The notes under the pieces: model-generated
What the model saw: only the letters and a program-made list of their open reading frames with translations
Database searches by the model: none
What the model was told of the DNA's origin: nothing
Made by a program: the position numbers and the translations under genes
Part shown: positions 26,075 through 35,825 of the stretch, piece after piece
Position numbering within the stretch: position 1 is the stretch's first letter
Layout of the letters: each line of letters opens with the position of its first letter
Assembly: GCA_964599375.1 (NCBI GenBank)
Contig: CAZREW010000001.1
Coordinates: forward strand, 248,001-312,000
Origin: JAUWCL01 sp964599375
GTDB lineage: Bacteria; Krumholzibacteriota; Krumholzibacteriia; Krumholzibacteriales; Krumholzibacteriaceae
Length of the DNA: 64,000 nucleotides
Reading direction: 5' to 3'

Positions 26075-26179
26075 ACACTATATTATATAAGATGATATGT
26101 GAATGGTCCTGAGCGGATGATATGGATTTCAAGGCAAAGCCGGCCTTCTTGCAAACTACGACACTGTCAGAAATAACAT

Positions 26180-26203
26180 ACTGGCAGCGCCAAAACTGCC
26201 AGT
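26180..26203. repeat. Inverted repeat ACTGGCAG-N8-CTGCCAGT
   Basis: A perfect 8-bp inverted repeat. The right arm can alternatively pair with the adjacent TGGCAG (26205-26210), giving two mutually exclusive hairpins. It could be an operator or an RNA switch-like element. Confidence 0.6.
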
Positions 26204-26230
26204 GTGGCAGATTGATGTGATGCCTTCGGG

Positions 26231-26269
26231 CAGGGGCCTGGAGCGGGCATGCCCGCGTAGCGTCCCCTG
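26231..26269. repeat. Nested palindrome around GCGGGCATGCCCGC
   Basis: A perfect 14-bp palindrome (26243-26256) sits inside outer arms CAGGGG (26231-26236) and CCCCTG (26264-26269). Confidence 0.55.
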
Positions 26270-26422
26270 GAGGCGCAAAGGGCGAAAAACTATGGAACAT
26301 ATATCGTTTTTACCGTATAAAGTAGTACTGAACATGATCGATGAAGGCTGAGCAAGGACGGACGGCACCGGCCGGGCGGAGCCAGGCACTGCAGGCGGCC
26401 AGGGCCGCCCGAAGGAGGAAAA

Positions 26423-28321
26423 ATGAGACGCACCGCCCTGACATTATTCCTGGCGACGCTGCTGGCCCTTTCAGGGTGTTCGGGGAAGGGCACGAAGCAG
26501 TACACCATCGAACAGTTTATGAACACGCTCGCCGTTTCTGGCGGGGCCTTCTCTTTCGACGAGACCAAGCTGCTCGTCACTACCGACAGGACAGGGATAA
26601 GGAACGCGTATTCCATCCCCGTCACTGGCGGCGATATGGACCAGTTAACATTCTCAGGCGACAACGCCATATTCGCGCTGTCGTACTTTCCTGGTGATGA
26701 CAGGTTCCTCTGTCTGGCAGATCACGAGGGGAACGAGCTCTATCACATCTTTCTGTACGAGCCCGACGGGACCGTCACAGACCTGACTCCCTATTCCGGC
26801 GCGCGCGCCGTCTTCTACGGATGGACCCATGACATGACCGGGTTCCTCTTCGGCTCGAACAGGAGAGACCCGAAATTCATGGACGTCTACGTCATGGACA
26901 TCGAGAAGATGGCGCCGAAGATGATCTACCTCAACGATACCGGCTATAACTTCGGGTGGATCTCGAACGACATGAGATACCTGGCCATGTCGAAGACGAA
27001 CACCACGCACGACTCCGACATGTTCCTCTACGACAGGGATACAGGCGAGGTCAGGCACATCACGCCTCACGACGGGGACGTCAACTTCTCCCCGATGGAT
27101 TTCAGCAGCGACTCGCGCTATCTCTACTATCTTACCGACAAGGGAGCGGAGTTCACATACCTGTGCAGGTATGACATAGAAAGCGGGAAGAGCGAGACGG
27201 TGGAGAAAGCCGACTGGGACATCAGCTACGCCTACTTTTCCTATTCGGGACGCTACAGGGTGACGGCGATCAACAAGGATGCGCGCACAGAGATAAAGGT
27301 CTTCGACATGGTCGCAGGCGAGCCCCTCAGACTCCCCGACCTTCCGGACGGAGTGATCACCTCTGTCGAGATCTCGAGAAGCGAGAGGCTGATGAGGTTC
27401 TACGTGAACGGCTCGCGCTCGCCGAACAACCTGTACATATACGATTTCGGCACGGGTCTCTACAGCAGGCTGACCGACACGCTCAATCCCGAGATCGACC
27501 CTAAAGACCTCGTGGACGCGGAGGTCGTCAGGTACAGATCGTTCGACGGGCTCGAGATACCGGCGATCTATTTCAGGCCGCATGGCGCCGGTACGGGGGG
27601 GACTATCCCCGCGGTGGTATGGGTCCACGGAGGTCCGGGAGGCCAGGCGCGCGTGGGCTACAGCTCGCTGATCCAGTACCTCGTCAACGGCGGGTACGCT
27701 GTACTGGCGGTGAACAACAGGGGCAGCTCGGGGTACGGGAAAAGGTTCTTCAGCCTCGACGACATGAGGCACGGGGAAGACGACTTGAAGGACTGCATCG
27801 AAGGGAAGAACTGGATGGCGGCTTCGGGGCTCGTGGATCCGAAAAGGGTCGCGATAGCGGGCAGCAGCTACGGTGGCTACATGGCTCTCGCGGCGCTGAC
27901 GTTCACGCCGGAGGAGTTCGCCGCCGGAGTGGATGCCTTCGGGATCTCGAACTGGGTACGCACGCTCGAGAGCATCCCTTCCTGGTGGGAGAACTTCAGA
28001 AAAGCGCTCTACAGGGAGATGGGCGATCCCTCGACGGATCTCGAATACCTCAGAAAGATATCGCCCCTTTTTCACGCCGACAGGATAGTCAGGCCCTTGA
28101 TGGTGCTGCAGGGCGCCAACGATCCTAGGGTGCTGAAGGTCGAGTCGGACGAGATAGTCGACGCGGCGAGAAAAAACGGAGTCGAAGTGGAGTACCTCGT
28201 ATTCGAGGACGAGGGGCACGGCTTCATGAAGAAGGAGAACCAGATCGAGGGTTACAGAGCGATCCGCCTCTTCCTCGACAGGCATCTGAAGGACGGAGGC
28301 AGGGGCAGGCATGAACGGTAA
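26423..28321 (+). CDS. S9-family (prolyl oligopeptidase-type) peptidase lipoprotein
   Basis: 632 residues after a strong AAGGAGG. The signal peptide ends in the lipobox LALSGC. Residues about 40-360 form a WD40-like beta-propeller; about 375-625 are the alpha/beta-hydrolase domain (VVWVHGGPGGQ, NNRGSSGYGK). The catalytic triad is visible: Ser482 in GSSYGG, Asp567 in GANDPRV and His599 in EGHGF. It is expected to trim peptides in the periplasm or at the cell surface. It overlaps the moxR-like start by 11 bases, so it is tied to the ATPase/VWA genes that follow. Confidence 0.92.
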   Translation: MRRTALTLFLATLLALSGCSGKGTKQYTIEQFMNTLAVSGGAFSFDETKLLVTTDRTGIRNAYSIPVTGGDMDQLTFSGDNAIFALSYFPGDDRFLCLADHEGNELYHIFLYEPDGTVTDLTPYSGARAVFYGWTHDMTGFLFGSNRRDPKFMDVYVMDIEKMAPKMIYLNDTGYNFGWISNDMRYLAMSKTNTTHDSDMFLYDRDTGEVRHITPHDGDVNFSPMDFSSDSRYLYYLTDKGAEFTYLCRYDIESGKSETVEKADWDISYAYFSYSGRYRVTAINKDARTEIKVFDMVAGEPLRLPDLPDGVITSVEISRSERLMRFYVNGSRSPNNLYIYDFGTGLYSRLTDTLNPEIDPKDLVDAEVVRYRSFDGLEIPAIYFRPHGAGTGGTIPAVVWVHGGPGGQARVGYSSLIQYLVNGGYAVLAVNNRGSSGYGKRFFSLDDMRHGEDDLKDCIEGKNWMAASGLVDPKRVAIAGSSYGGYMALAALTFTPEEFAAGVDAFGISNWVRTLESIPSWWENFRKALYREMGDPSTDLEYLRKISPLFHADRIVRPLMVLQGANDPRVLKVESDEIVDAARKNGVEVEYLVFEDEGHGFMKKENQIEGYRAIRLFLDRHLKDGGRGRHER

Positions 28322-29294
28322 CGACGACGGCAGGGTGCTGGAACGGTTCGAAAGCGCTTACTCGAGCCTTCGCTCCGAGACGGCGAAGGTCATCATCGGC
28401 CAGGAGCGAGTGCTCGACGAGCTTCTATCGGCGCTCTTCGCCGGGGGGCACTGCCTGCTCGTGGGGGTTCCGGGACTGGCGAAGACGCTCATGATATCGA
28501 CGGTCGCTTCCTGCCTGGGGCTGAAGTTCTCGAGGATACAGTTCACTCCCGACCTGATGCCGAGCGATATCATGGGGACCGAGGTCCTCGAGGAGGACGC
28601 GGCCTCGAGCCGCAGGATATTCCGTTTCATCAAGGGGCCGGTCTTCGCCAACGTCGTGCTGGCCGACGAGATCAACAGGACGCCGCCCAAGACACAGGCC
28701 GCCCTGCTCCAGGCGATGCAGGAGAAGAACGTCACAGTCGGGGGAGAGACGCATCCGCTCGAAGCGCCCTTCTTCGTTCTGGCGACGCAGAACCCGATCG
28801 AGCTCGAGGGTACGTATCCGCTCCCCGAGGCGCAGCTCGACAGGTTCATGTTCAACATCATGGTAGATTATCCCGACGAGAGCGAGGAGCTGAGGATCGT
28901 CGACACGACGACCTCGGTCGAAAGCCCTTCGGTGGGCCAGGTGCTCACCGGAGAGGAGATCGTCGAGATACAGGGGCTGGTGCGGAAGGTGCCCGTCTCG
29001 GAGAATGTCCTTGCCTACGCAGTGCGGCTGGCCAGGGCGAGCCGCGACGGCGCCTTCGAGGGCGTCGGCGAGTACCTGTCGTGGGGCGCGGGCCCCAGGG
29101 CGGGGCAGTACCTCGTCCTCGGCGCCAAGGCGAGGGCCGTGATGCGCGGCAGGACGACCCCCGACATCGAGGATGTGCGGGCAGTAGCGTACCCCGTCCT
29201 CAGGCACAGGCTGGTCACGAACTTCCATGCCGAAGCGGACGGCGTCACCACCGATGAACTGGTGAGGAGACTGCTGGATACCGTCGCGCCGTGA
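28311..29294 (+). CDS. MoxR-type AAA+ ATPase
   Basis: 327 residues with Walker A GVPGLAKT (52-59), Walker B VVLADEINR (115-123) and the MoxR-specific ATQNPIELEGTYPLPEAQLDRF. MoxR ATPases act as chaperones that mature or regulate partner complexes, almost always beside DUF58 and VWA proteins, as here. It begins inside the end of the S9 peptidase gene. Confidence 0.93.
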   Translation: MNGNDDGRVLERFESAYSSLRSETAKVIIGQERVLDELLSALFAGGHCLLVGVPGLAKTLMISTVASCLGLKFSRIQFTPDLMPSDIMGTEVLEEDAASSRRIFRFIKGPVFANVVLADEINRTPPKTQAALLQAMQEKNVTVGGETHPLEAPFFVLATQNPIELEGTYPLPEAQLDRFMFNIMVDYPDESEELRIVDTTTSVESPSVGQVLTGEEIVEIQGLVRKVPVSENVLAYAVRLARASRDGAFEGVGEYLSWGAGPRAGQYLVLGAKARAVMRGRTTPDIEDVRAVAYPVLRHRLVTNFHAEADGVTTDELVRRLLDTVAP

Positions 29295-29316
29295 CCAGGC
29301 GCGGGGAAAGACATCT

Positions 29317-30234
29317 ATGCCCCCGGAAAAAAATAACGCGGGAGAGTTCCTGCGCCCCGAGACAGTCAGCCGCCTGGCGAACATGGAGCTTCGCGCGAGG
29401 CTGATAGTCGAAGGCTTCATAGCCGGCCTCCACAGGTCGCCGTACCACGGGTTCTCCGTCGAGTTCGCCGAATACAGGCAGTACAACGCGGGAGAATCGG
29501 CAAGGAACATCGACTGGAAGATATACGCCAAGACCGACCGCTATTATCTCAAGGTGTTCGAGGACGAGACCAATCTGCGCGGCACGCTGCTCCTGGACAG
29601 GAGCGCCTCTATGGATTTCAGCGGGGACACCGCCGGCGGGGGCGTTACGAAACTCCGGTACGGCGCCATGCTCTGTGCCGCCCTCTCTTACCTCATGATA
29701 AAGCAGCGCGACGCCGCGGGGCTCGCTCTGTTCGACGACAGGCTCGGCGAGGTGATCCCGCACAGGTCGGCAAGGCGCCATCTCTTCCGCCTGCTCAGCA
29801 CGCTGGAGAACGTAACGCCGGGAGGCAGGACGGGGATCAGCCGCGCGCTGCACGATATGGCCGAGCGGATACACAGGCGTGGGCTCGTCGTCCTCGTGAG
29901 CGATCTGCTCGACGAGCCGGAAGAAGTGATCAGCGGCCTGAAACATTTCAGGCACAGGGGTCACGAACTCGTCGTCTTCCACCTGCTCGACCCCCTCGAG
30001 CTCACGCTCGACTACGCAGGGGAAGTGACCTTCGTCGACAGGGAGACGGGTGACAGGCTGAGGGCGCAGCCCTGGTTCGTCCGGCGCGACTACAGGCGCA
30101 GCGTCGGCGACTGGACATCCTATCTCGGGAAGAGATGCGTGGAGAACGCGATAGACTATAACCTCGTGACCACGTCGACGCCGTTCGACCTCGCGCTCGT
30201 GAGCTATCTCGGCAAGAGAAGCAGGATGGGCTGA
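29317..30234 (+). CDS. DUF58 domain protein
   Basis: 305 residues. The DUF58 signature EFAEYRQYNAGESARNIDWKIYAKTDRYYLKVFEDET lies near residues 48-85. It is followed by a VWA-like segment beginning LLLDRSASMDF (a DxSxS MIDAS-like site) and ending with LVVLVSDLLDEPEEV. It has no membrane helix. It is the standard partner of the preceding MoxR ATPase; the true client is unknown. Confidence 0.9.
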   Translation: MPPEKNNAGEFLRPETVSRLANMELRARLIVEGFIAGLHRSPYHGFSVEFAEYRQYNAGESARNIDWKIYAKTDRYYLKVFEDETNLRGTLLLDRSASMDFSGDTAGGGVTKLRYGAMLCAALSYLMIKQRDAAGLALFDDRLGEVIPHRSARRHLFRLLSTLENVTPGGRTGISRALHDMAERIHRRGLVVLVSDLLDEPEEVISGLKHFRHRGHELVVFHLLDPLELTLDYAGEVTFVDRETGDRLRAQPWFVRRDYRRSVGDWTSYLGKRCVENAIDYNLVTTSTPFDLALVSYLGKRSRMG

Positions 30235-30239
30235 TCCGG

Positions 30240-32288
30240 ATGAACTTTCTGAATCCAGCATTCCTCTTCGCTCTCGCCGCTGCGGCGGTCCCCCTGCTGA
30301 TACATCTGCTCAGCCGCCGGCGCGCGCGGGAAGTCCCCTTCAGCTCTATACGGTTCCTCGAGCGGTCGGACCGCAGGAGCATGAGAAGGATAAACCTGCG
30401 AAGGCTCATACTCCTCGCGCTTCGGACCGCCGCCATAGCCCTGATCGCCCTGGCTTTCGCGAGGCCGGTGATCACGGGGCGCACGGCCTCTCTCTTCCCG
30501 GGGAAGGAGCCCAAAGCCGTCGTCGTGATGATCGACCGGAGCTACAGCATGGGGGTGCGGGGAAGCGGAGGCACGGCGTTCGACTCGGCGGTCGAGGCTG
30601 CGCTCGATATAGCGGGAGGGCTCGAGGACGACGACGATCTGACGATATCGCTGTTCGACGAGGTCACCGAGGAGATATTCATCGCGGAGAGGGCGGGACG
30701 ACAGGCGGCAGCCGGAGCACTTGCCGGCGTGGAGCCTTCGCTCAGGGGGACCGATCTCAGGGGTGCGGCCGGGCACGGGGCGGCCATCCTCGAAAGGAGC
30801 AGGCGGACGGCCAGGGAGCTTTTCATCGTCTCCGATTTCCAGAGGACGGGCCTGTCGGGCGGGAAAAGGGACCGGGCCCCTGCCGGGACAAGGGTATTCC
30901 TCGTGCCGGTGATCCCGGCCTCCGGCCCAAATATAGCGGTGGAGAGGGTGATACTCCCCGGCCAGGCGCTGCACAGGGGAGAGGCGGCGTCGGTGAGGGT
31001 CCACGTGCGCAACACCTCTCCAGACCGCCCCGCCGTCTCACCGCTGCGTATCGACCTGGACGGGCGCAGGATCGTCGAGAAGGAGCTGGAGCTCCCGCCG
31101 GGAGGAGGTCAGGAACAGGTGTTCGAGTTCGACGCCGGGCGTCCCGGCTGGATCCGGGGCAGCGTGAGCTGCAGGGAGGATATGCTCCACGCCGACGATA
31201 CGAGGTTTTTTGCCCTGCTCGTGAGGGAGAAGACACCGGTGCTGCTGATCTCCGGAGGTGAAGATTTCTATCTCTCGCAGGCGCTCGCCCCGGAAGGGGC
31301 CGACGGAGACATAGACCTGGCCTGGAAGGGATGGAGCGGGTACACGACCGCCGACCTTTCGAGGGCCGAAGTGGTGGTGTCGGGGCCGGGAGCGAAGCCG
31401 CGCCCGGGGGACGCGGCGCTGCTGAGAAGATTCGCCGAGGAGGGTGGAAGGGTGGTCGTATTCATATCGCCGGGAATGGAGGACCTCGCCGCTGGCCTGA
31501 GCTCGCTCGGCGCGTCCGTCAGGCCGCGCGTGAACGCGGAGGGATTCCTCGAGCTGGAGCGGCCCGGAGGGGACAACCCCCTGCTGTCCGTATTCAGCGG
31601 CGCCGACCTCGACGGTATATCCCGGCTGAGATTCTTCAGGACCGCCGAGGTGGCCGGGCTCCCGCCGGGAGCCGCCTCGCTCTCCTTCTCGGACGGCACG
31701 CCGTTCGTCTGGACGGAGCGGGCGGGCAGTGGCGAGATCGTCTTTGTCGCCTCATCTCCGGTTCCGGAGAGCGGCGACCTGGTCCTGTCGCCATGGTTTC
31801 TCCCGCTCGTGCAGCAGATGGCCCTCTCGCCGCTTTCGGTATCGCCGGGAAGGGAAGGGGCCCTGATAGGCTCGACGGTGGAAGTGCCTCTGGCGGAGGA
31901 CGGGGGCTGCACGGTCATCCTTCCCGGGGAGACGGAGTTCGTCGATCCGCTTAGGACCGGGCCGGGGAGGCTGGCGGTTCAAGCCGGGGGCAGGCAGGGG
32001 TACCTTGTCGCGAGATGCGGGGATGATGAATGGCAGACTGCCGTAAACCCGGACTGCCTGCTCGAATCGGCTCTCGAATACATGACCCCGGCTCAGACCG
32101 CTGATTCTCTGGGCCTGAGGAGCTGGGCCGCAGCGCGTGCCGGCGCCGGGCTTCCGGAAGCCGTAAGAGAAGCGAGAGAGGGCAGGGAGATCGCAGATGT
32201 GCTGATAATGGCGGCCGCGCTCCTACTGGTGGCCGAACTCGCAGTGGCGCAGCGCCAGGGCGGGGAGAGCGGAGGTGAGAACAGCTGA
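30240..32288 (+). CDS. BatA/N-terminal-domain VWA membrane protein
   Basis: 682 residues. The N-terminal aerotolerance-type segment (FLNPAFLFALAAAAVPLLIHLLSRRRAREVPFSSIRFL) has one membrane helix, and a second follows near residues 58-77 (LILLALRTAAIALIALAFARP). A VWA domain starts at MIDRSYSMG (MIDAS DRSYS). A long extracytoplasmic portion with CARDB-like Ig strands follows, then a glutamine-amidotransferase-like domain and a final helix near 645-662. It completes a MoxR-DUF58-VWA cassette. Its last base is the first base of the mfd start. Confidence 0.85.
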   Translation: MNFLNPAFLFALAAAAVPLLIHLLSRRRAREVPFSSIRFLERSDRRSMRRINLRRLILLALRTAAIALIALAFARPVITGRTASLFPGKEPKAVVVMIDRSYSMGVRGSGGTAFDSAVEAALDIAGGLEDDDDLTISLFDEVTEEIFIAERAGRQAAAGALAGVEPSLRGTDLRGAAGHGAAILERSRRTARELFIVSDFQRTGLSGGKRDRAPAGTRVFLVPVIPASGPNIAVERVILPGQALHRGEAASVRVHVRNTSPDRPAVSPLRIDLDGRRIVEKELELPPGGGQEQVFEFDAGRPGWIRGSVSCREDMLHADDTRFFALLVREKTPVLLISGGEDFYLSQALAPEGADGDIDLAWKGWSGYTTADLSRAEVVVSGPGAKPRPGDAALLRRFAEEGGRVVVFISPGMEDLAAGLSSLGASVRPRVNAEGFLELERPGGDNPLLSVFSGADLDGISRLRFFRTAEVAGLPPGAASLSFSDGTPFVWTERAGSGEIVFVASSPVPESGDLVLSPWFLPLVQQMALSPLSVSPGREGALIGSTVEVPLAEDGGCTVILPGETEFVDPLRTGPGRLAVQAGGRQGYLVARCGDDEWQTAVNPDCLLESALEYMTPAQTADSLGLRSWAAARAGAGLPEAVREAREGREIADVLIMAAALLLVAELAVAQRQGGESGGENS

Positions 32289-35200
32289 TGTGGGAGTCCC
32301 TGCGGGAGAAGATCTCGGGGCTTGCCCCTTTCGGCGACCTTTGCGCAAGGCTCGCGGCACAGGGAGCGGTGGCGCGGGCGGGCGGCCTTGTGGGCAGCTC
32401 GCGCTCGCTGGTGCTCTCGACCCTCGTCCCGACCCTCGGCAGGGGTGTCGTGGCTGTTGCCTCCGATCCGGTGAAAGCGAGGGACATCGCGGCCGACCTC
32501 GAGCATTTCGGCGCCGGCCGCGTAGTCTTCTATCCCGAGGACGAGATCCTTCCGTACGATTATCACGATCCCGACAGGAACCTCACCGGGATGCAGATGT
32601 CCGCTCTCGCCGCCGTGGCGGAGAAGAGATGCGACGTGCTCGTCTGCACCCCAAGGTCGTTCCTGAAGAAGGTCTTCGCCCCCGAAGTCCTTCTCGGCCT
32701 GCTCATCGACCTGCGGAAGGGGGAAGCGAGGGATCCGTACGAGCTGGCGGAGATGCTGGTCCGGCTCGGGTACGAGAGGCACAACATAGTCGAGGAGAAG
32801 GGGCAATTCGCACTGCGTGGAGGGATACTCGATCTGTTCGAGGTCACATCGCCCGACCCCGTGAGGATGGAGTTCGACGGCGACGAGATCGCGTCGATGC
32901 GCCTGTTCGACATCGAGACGCAGAGATCGACGGCCGAGACCGGTTCGATCCGGATCCACCCGCTGCACCATCTCGTCCCTGACGCCGCCGGGATCGCGCG
33001 GCTCAGGGCTTTCCTCGAGAAGGCAGGCGCGGGGCTCGATGAGGAGGCGCGGAGAAAGGCGATGCTACCCGCCGAAAGGCTCGAGGCGGGGATCCATTTC
33101 TTCGGGATGGAGCACTACGCCGCCGTAGTCCACGAAGTCGTCTCCGTGACCGGATACTTCACGGAGCCTCCGCTTGTAGCGATCTACGACAGCGAGGAGA
33201 TCGAGACACTCACCGCCGAGTTCAGGGAGGAGATAGAGAGGAGCCACGAAAGGTCCGCCGATGAGAACATCTACCCGGGCCCGGAGCTTGTGTATGCCGG
33301 CGGCCCGGAGTGGGAAGCCGAGCTGGAGGCCTGCGGAAGGCTCGAGTTCGTCTCTCTGCCCGGCGGTGACGACGCCCGTTTTGCCACTTCGGCGGCAGGC
33401 GACTACCGCAGGAACATAAAGGGTCTCGCCGCGGATGTGCGAAAGGAGCTCGCCAGGGGCAGCCGGGTCTTTCTCTTCTGCGCGAACGAGATCCAGAGGG
33501 AAAGGGCGGAGGATATCCTCTCGGATGTCGCTCTCGAGATCGATTTTCCGATCGGCGAGATCTCGAGCGGCTTCAGGTGGCCCGCGACGGGGATGGTCTT
33601 TCTCAGCGAAGAGGAGGTCTTCGGCCGCTACCACAGGCCGTGGCACTCGCCCCGGTCGAGGAGCCGGTCACTCGTATACGACCCGTCTCATTTCAAGCCG
33701 GGCGACTTCGTCGTCCACGTGAGCCACGGGATAGGCCGGTACATGGGGATGCGCGTCCTCGAGATCGAGAGAAGCAGGACAGAGTGCCTCGACATAAGGT
33801 ACGAGGGGGACGACAGGCTATTCATCCCAGTCTCCCAGCTCAGGATGGTCGAGAAATACACCGCCGCCGAAGGGGCGCAGCCAGCGCTCGCCCGACTCGG
33901 CAGCGGCTTATGGAACCGGACGAGGGAAAAGGCGCGAAAGAGCGCGGGCCTGATCGCGCAGGACCTGATCGAGATATATGCCGCCCGGCAGATTGCGGAC
34001 GGATTCGCCTTCGGCCCCGACAAGCCGTGGCAGAAGGAGATGGAGGCCTCTTTCCCGTGGGAGGAGACCCCTCATCAGCTCCAGGCTACGGCCGAGGTGA
34101 AGGCCGACATGGAAAGCCTCAGGCCGATGGACAGGCTGCTCTGCGGGGATGTCGGGTTCGGAAAGACGGAGGTCGCCGTTAGGGCCGCTTTCAAGGCGGT
34201 GCTCGCCGGGCGCCAGACGGCGGTGCTGGTGCCGACAACCGTCCTCGCGCTGCAGCATTACAACACCTTCCGCGAGCGGCTCGCCGGGTTCCCGGTCAAT
34301 ATCGGGATGCTCAGCAGGTTCGTCCCCTCCGCGCGGGGCAAGAAAGTCGTCGAGGGGGTCGCCAGGGGAGAGATAGATATCCTCATCGGTACGCACAGGC
34401 TCCTCTCGAGAGACATCCAGTTCGCCGAGCTCGGCCTCGTCATCGTCGACGAGGAGCACAGGTTCGGCGTGGCGCAGAAGGAAAAGCTCAAGAAGATGAA
34501 GAAGACGGTCGACGTACTGAGCATGACCGCCACACCGATACCGAGGACCCTCTCGATGGCGATCTCCGGGATAAGGGATATCTCGGTGATCGATACGCCT
34601 CCGCGCAACAGGCTGCCCATACATACCGAGATCCTCCCCTTCGACGACGAGAGGATCCGCGAGGCGGTGATGCGCGAGATCGGGCGCGGCGGCCAGGTCT
34701 TCTTCGTCCACAACCGGGTCCAGTCCATCGAGGTGATGCAGGGGTACCTCGCCAGGCTGCTCCCCGACAGGGTAAGGATAGCGCACGCCCACGGGCAGAT
34801 GAAGGAGCGTGACCTCGAGAGGATCATGGTCGACTTCGTGGAGCGGAAGTTCGATGTGCTCCTGAGCACGATGATAATAGAGGCTGGACTTGACTTCCCC
34901 AACGTCAACACGATCATAATCAACCGCTCCGACAGGTTCGGCCTCGCGCAGCTCTACCAGCTCAGGGGGCGCGTCGGCCGTTCGGACCGCAAGGCTTACG
35001 CATATCTGCTGATCCCGAAGGGCGGGGGGCTGACCTCGACGGCGATAAAGCGGCTCCAGGCGATCACCGAGTTCGATTACCTCGGCGCCGGGTACAGGAT
35101 CGCGATGAGGGACCTCGAGATACGGGGCGCGGGAAACTTTCTCGGCCACCAGCAGTCAGGCCAGATAAATGCCGTCGGGCTCGATCTCTACTCGAGGATG

Positions 35201-35731
35201 ATCAGGGAAGAAGTCGCCAGAAGACTCGGCGAAGAGGTGGAGGAGGAACAGGAGGCGAGGATATCGGTCCCCGTACCGGCCTATCTGCCCGACAGCTACG
35301 TATCCGACTCCGAGGAGAGGATGGATATCTACCGAAGGCTCAGCCGCGTGCGCGGCCCCGAGGAGGTCGCCGCGATGCGAGACGAGCTGCTCGACAGGTT
35401 CGGGGCGCCGCCCCCGCCCGGCGAGAACATGGTAAAGCTCGTGGAATTCAGGGAGAGAGAGGCGGCGGCGGGCCTCGACAGCGTTGAGATAGACACGAAA
35501 GGCGTTGTGAAAGCGATATTTAATCCAAAGAACACGCCCTCGCGGAAACTGATCGCGGAGATCGCGCGCAGGTTCGAGGGAAGGCTCGCCTTAAAGATGG
35601 AGAAGGGTTTTTCGATGACTATGTCGCCAGAAGATGGCGTGAAGCACCCTCAGGATGACCTCTGGTCGTCCAGGCCGGGCATGAAGGATCTTGAAAGCCT
35701 GTTGAATTTATTGGAAATTTTTGATAAATAG
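32288..35731 (+). CDS. mfd: Transcription-repair coupling factor Mfd
   Basis: 1147 residues, full length. The N-terminal UvrB-like domain, the RNA-polymerase-interacting CarD-like domain (KPGDFVVHVSHGIGRYMGM), and a translocase with Walker A GDVGFGKT (620-627), DEEH box (721-724) and TATPIPRTL are all present. The TRCF C-terminal domain closes the protein. It removes stalled RNA polymerase and recruits UvrA. Its start overlaps the BatA-like gene's stop. Confidence 0.97.
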   Translation: MWESLREKISGLAPFGDLCARLAAQGAVARAGGLVGSSRSLVLSTLVPTLGRGVVAVASDPVKARDIAADLEHFGAGRVVFYPEDEILPYDYHDPDRNLTGMQMSALAAVAEKRCDVLVCTPRSFLKKVFAPEVLLGLLIDLRKGEARDPYELAEMLVRLGYERHNIVEEKGQFALRGGILDLFEVTSPDPVRMEFDGDEIASMRLFDIETQRSTAETGSIRIHPLHHLVPDAAGIARLRAFLEKAGAGLDEEARRKAMLPAERLEAGIHFFGMEHYAAVVHEVVSVTGYFTEPPLVAIYDSEEIETLTAEFREEIERSHERSADENIYPGPELVYAGGPEWEAELEACGRLEFVSLPGGDDARFATSAAGDYRRNIKGLAADVRKELARGSRVFLFCANEIQRERAEDILSDVALEIDFPIGEISSGFRWPATGMVFLSEEEVFGRYHRPWHSPRSRSRSLVYDPSHFKPGDFVVHVSHGIGRYMGMRVLEIERSRTECLDIRYEGDDRLFIPVSQLRMVEKYTAAEGAQPALARLGSGLWNRTREKARKSAGLIAQDLIEIYAARQIADGFAFGPDKPWQKEMEASFPWEETPHQLQATAEVKADMESLRPMDRLLCGDVGFGKTEVAVRAAFKAVLAGRQTAVLVPTTVLALQHYNTFRERLAGFPVNIGMLSRFVPSARGKKVVEGVARGEIDILIGTHRLLSRDIQFAELGLVIVDEEHRFGVAQKEKLKKMKKTVDVLSMTATPIPRTLSMAISGIRDISVIDTPPRNRLPIHTEILPFDDERIREAVMREIGRGGQVFFVHNRVQSIEVMQGYLARLLPDRVRIAHAHGQMKERDLERIMVDFVERKFDVLLSTMIIEAGLDFPNVNTIIINRSDRFGLAQLYQLRGRVGRSDRKAYAYLLIPKGGGLTSTAIKRLQAITEFDYLGAGYRIAMRDLEIRGAGNFLGHQQSGQINAVGLDLYSRMIREEVARRLGEEVEEEQEARISVPVPAYLPDSYVSDSEERMDIYRRLSRVRGPEEVAAMRDELLDRFGAPPPPGENMVKLVEFREREAAAGLDSVEIDTKGVVKAIFNPKNTPSRKLIAEIARRFEGRLALKMEKGFSMTMSPEDGVKHPQDDLWSSRPGMKDLESLLNLLEIFDK

Positions 35732-35749
35732 AATAGTTTAACATATACA
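35721..35749 (+). promoter_or_regulatory. Possible promoter of the foldase operon
   Basis: -35 TTGATA (35721-35726), 17-base spacer, -10 TATACA (35744-35749), overlapping the mfd stop codon. The -10 is only a partial match. Confidence 0.45.
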
Positions 35750-35825
35750 TGCCCGGCGTCAGGGGAGAGCCCTCCGGCGGCCAGGCGGAAGAGCTGGAAA
35801 CAACACAGTCCGGAAGGAGAATGTT

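Larger units (their letters stand above)
25978..26422. other. Repeat-rich intergenic region between hsp20 and the S9 peptidase gene
   Basis: No gene is seen in these 445 bases, which separate two divergent genes. They hold at least three inverted repeats (listed separately), a possible -24/-12 promoter for hsp20, and a weak TATAAA (26316-26321) that could be a -10 for the S9 operon. The many GGCAG/CTGCC words suggest a regulatory or small-RNA function; I recognise no known RNA family. Confidence 0.5.
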
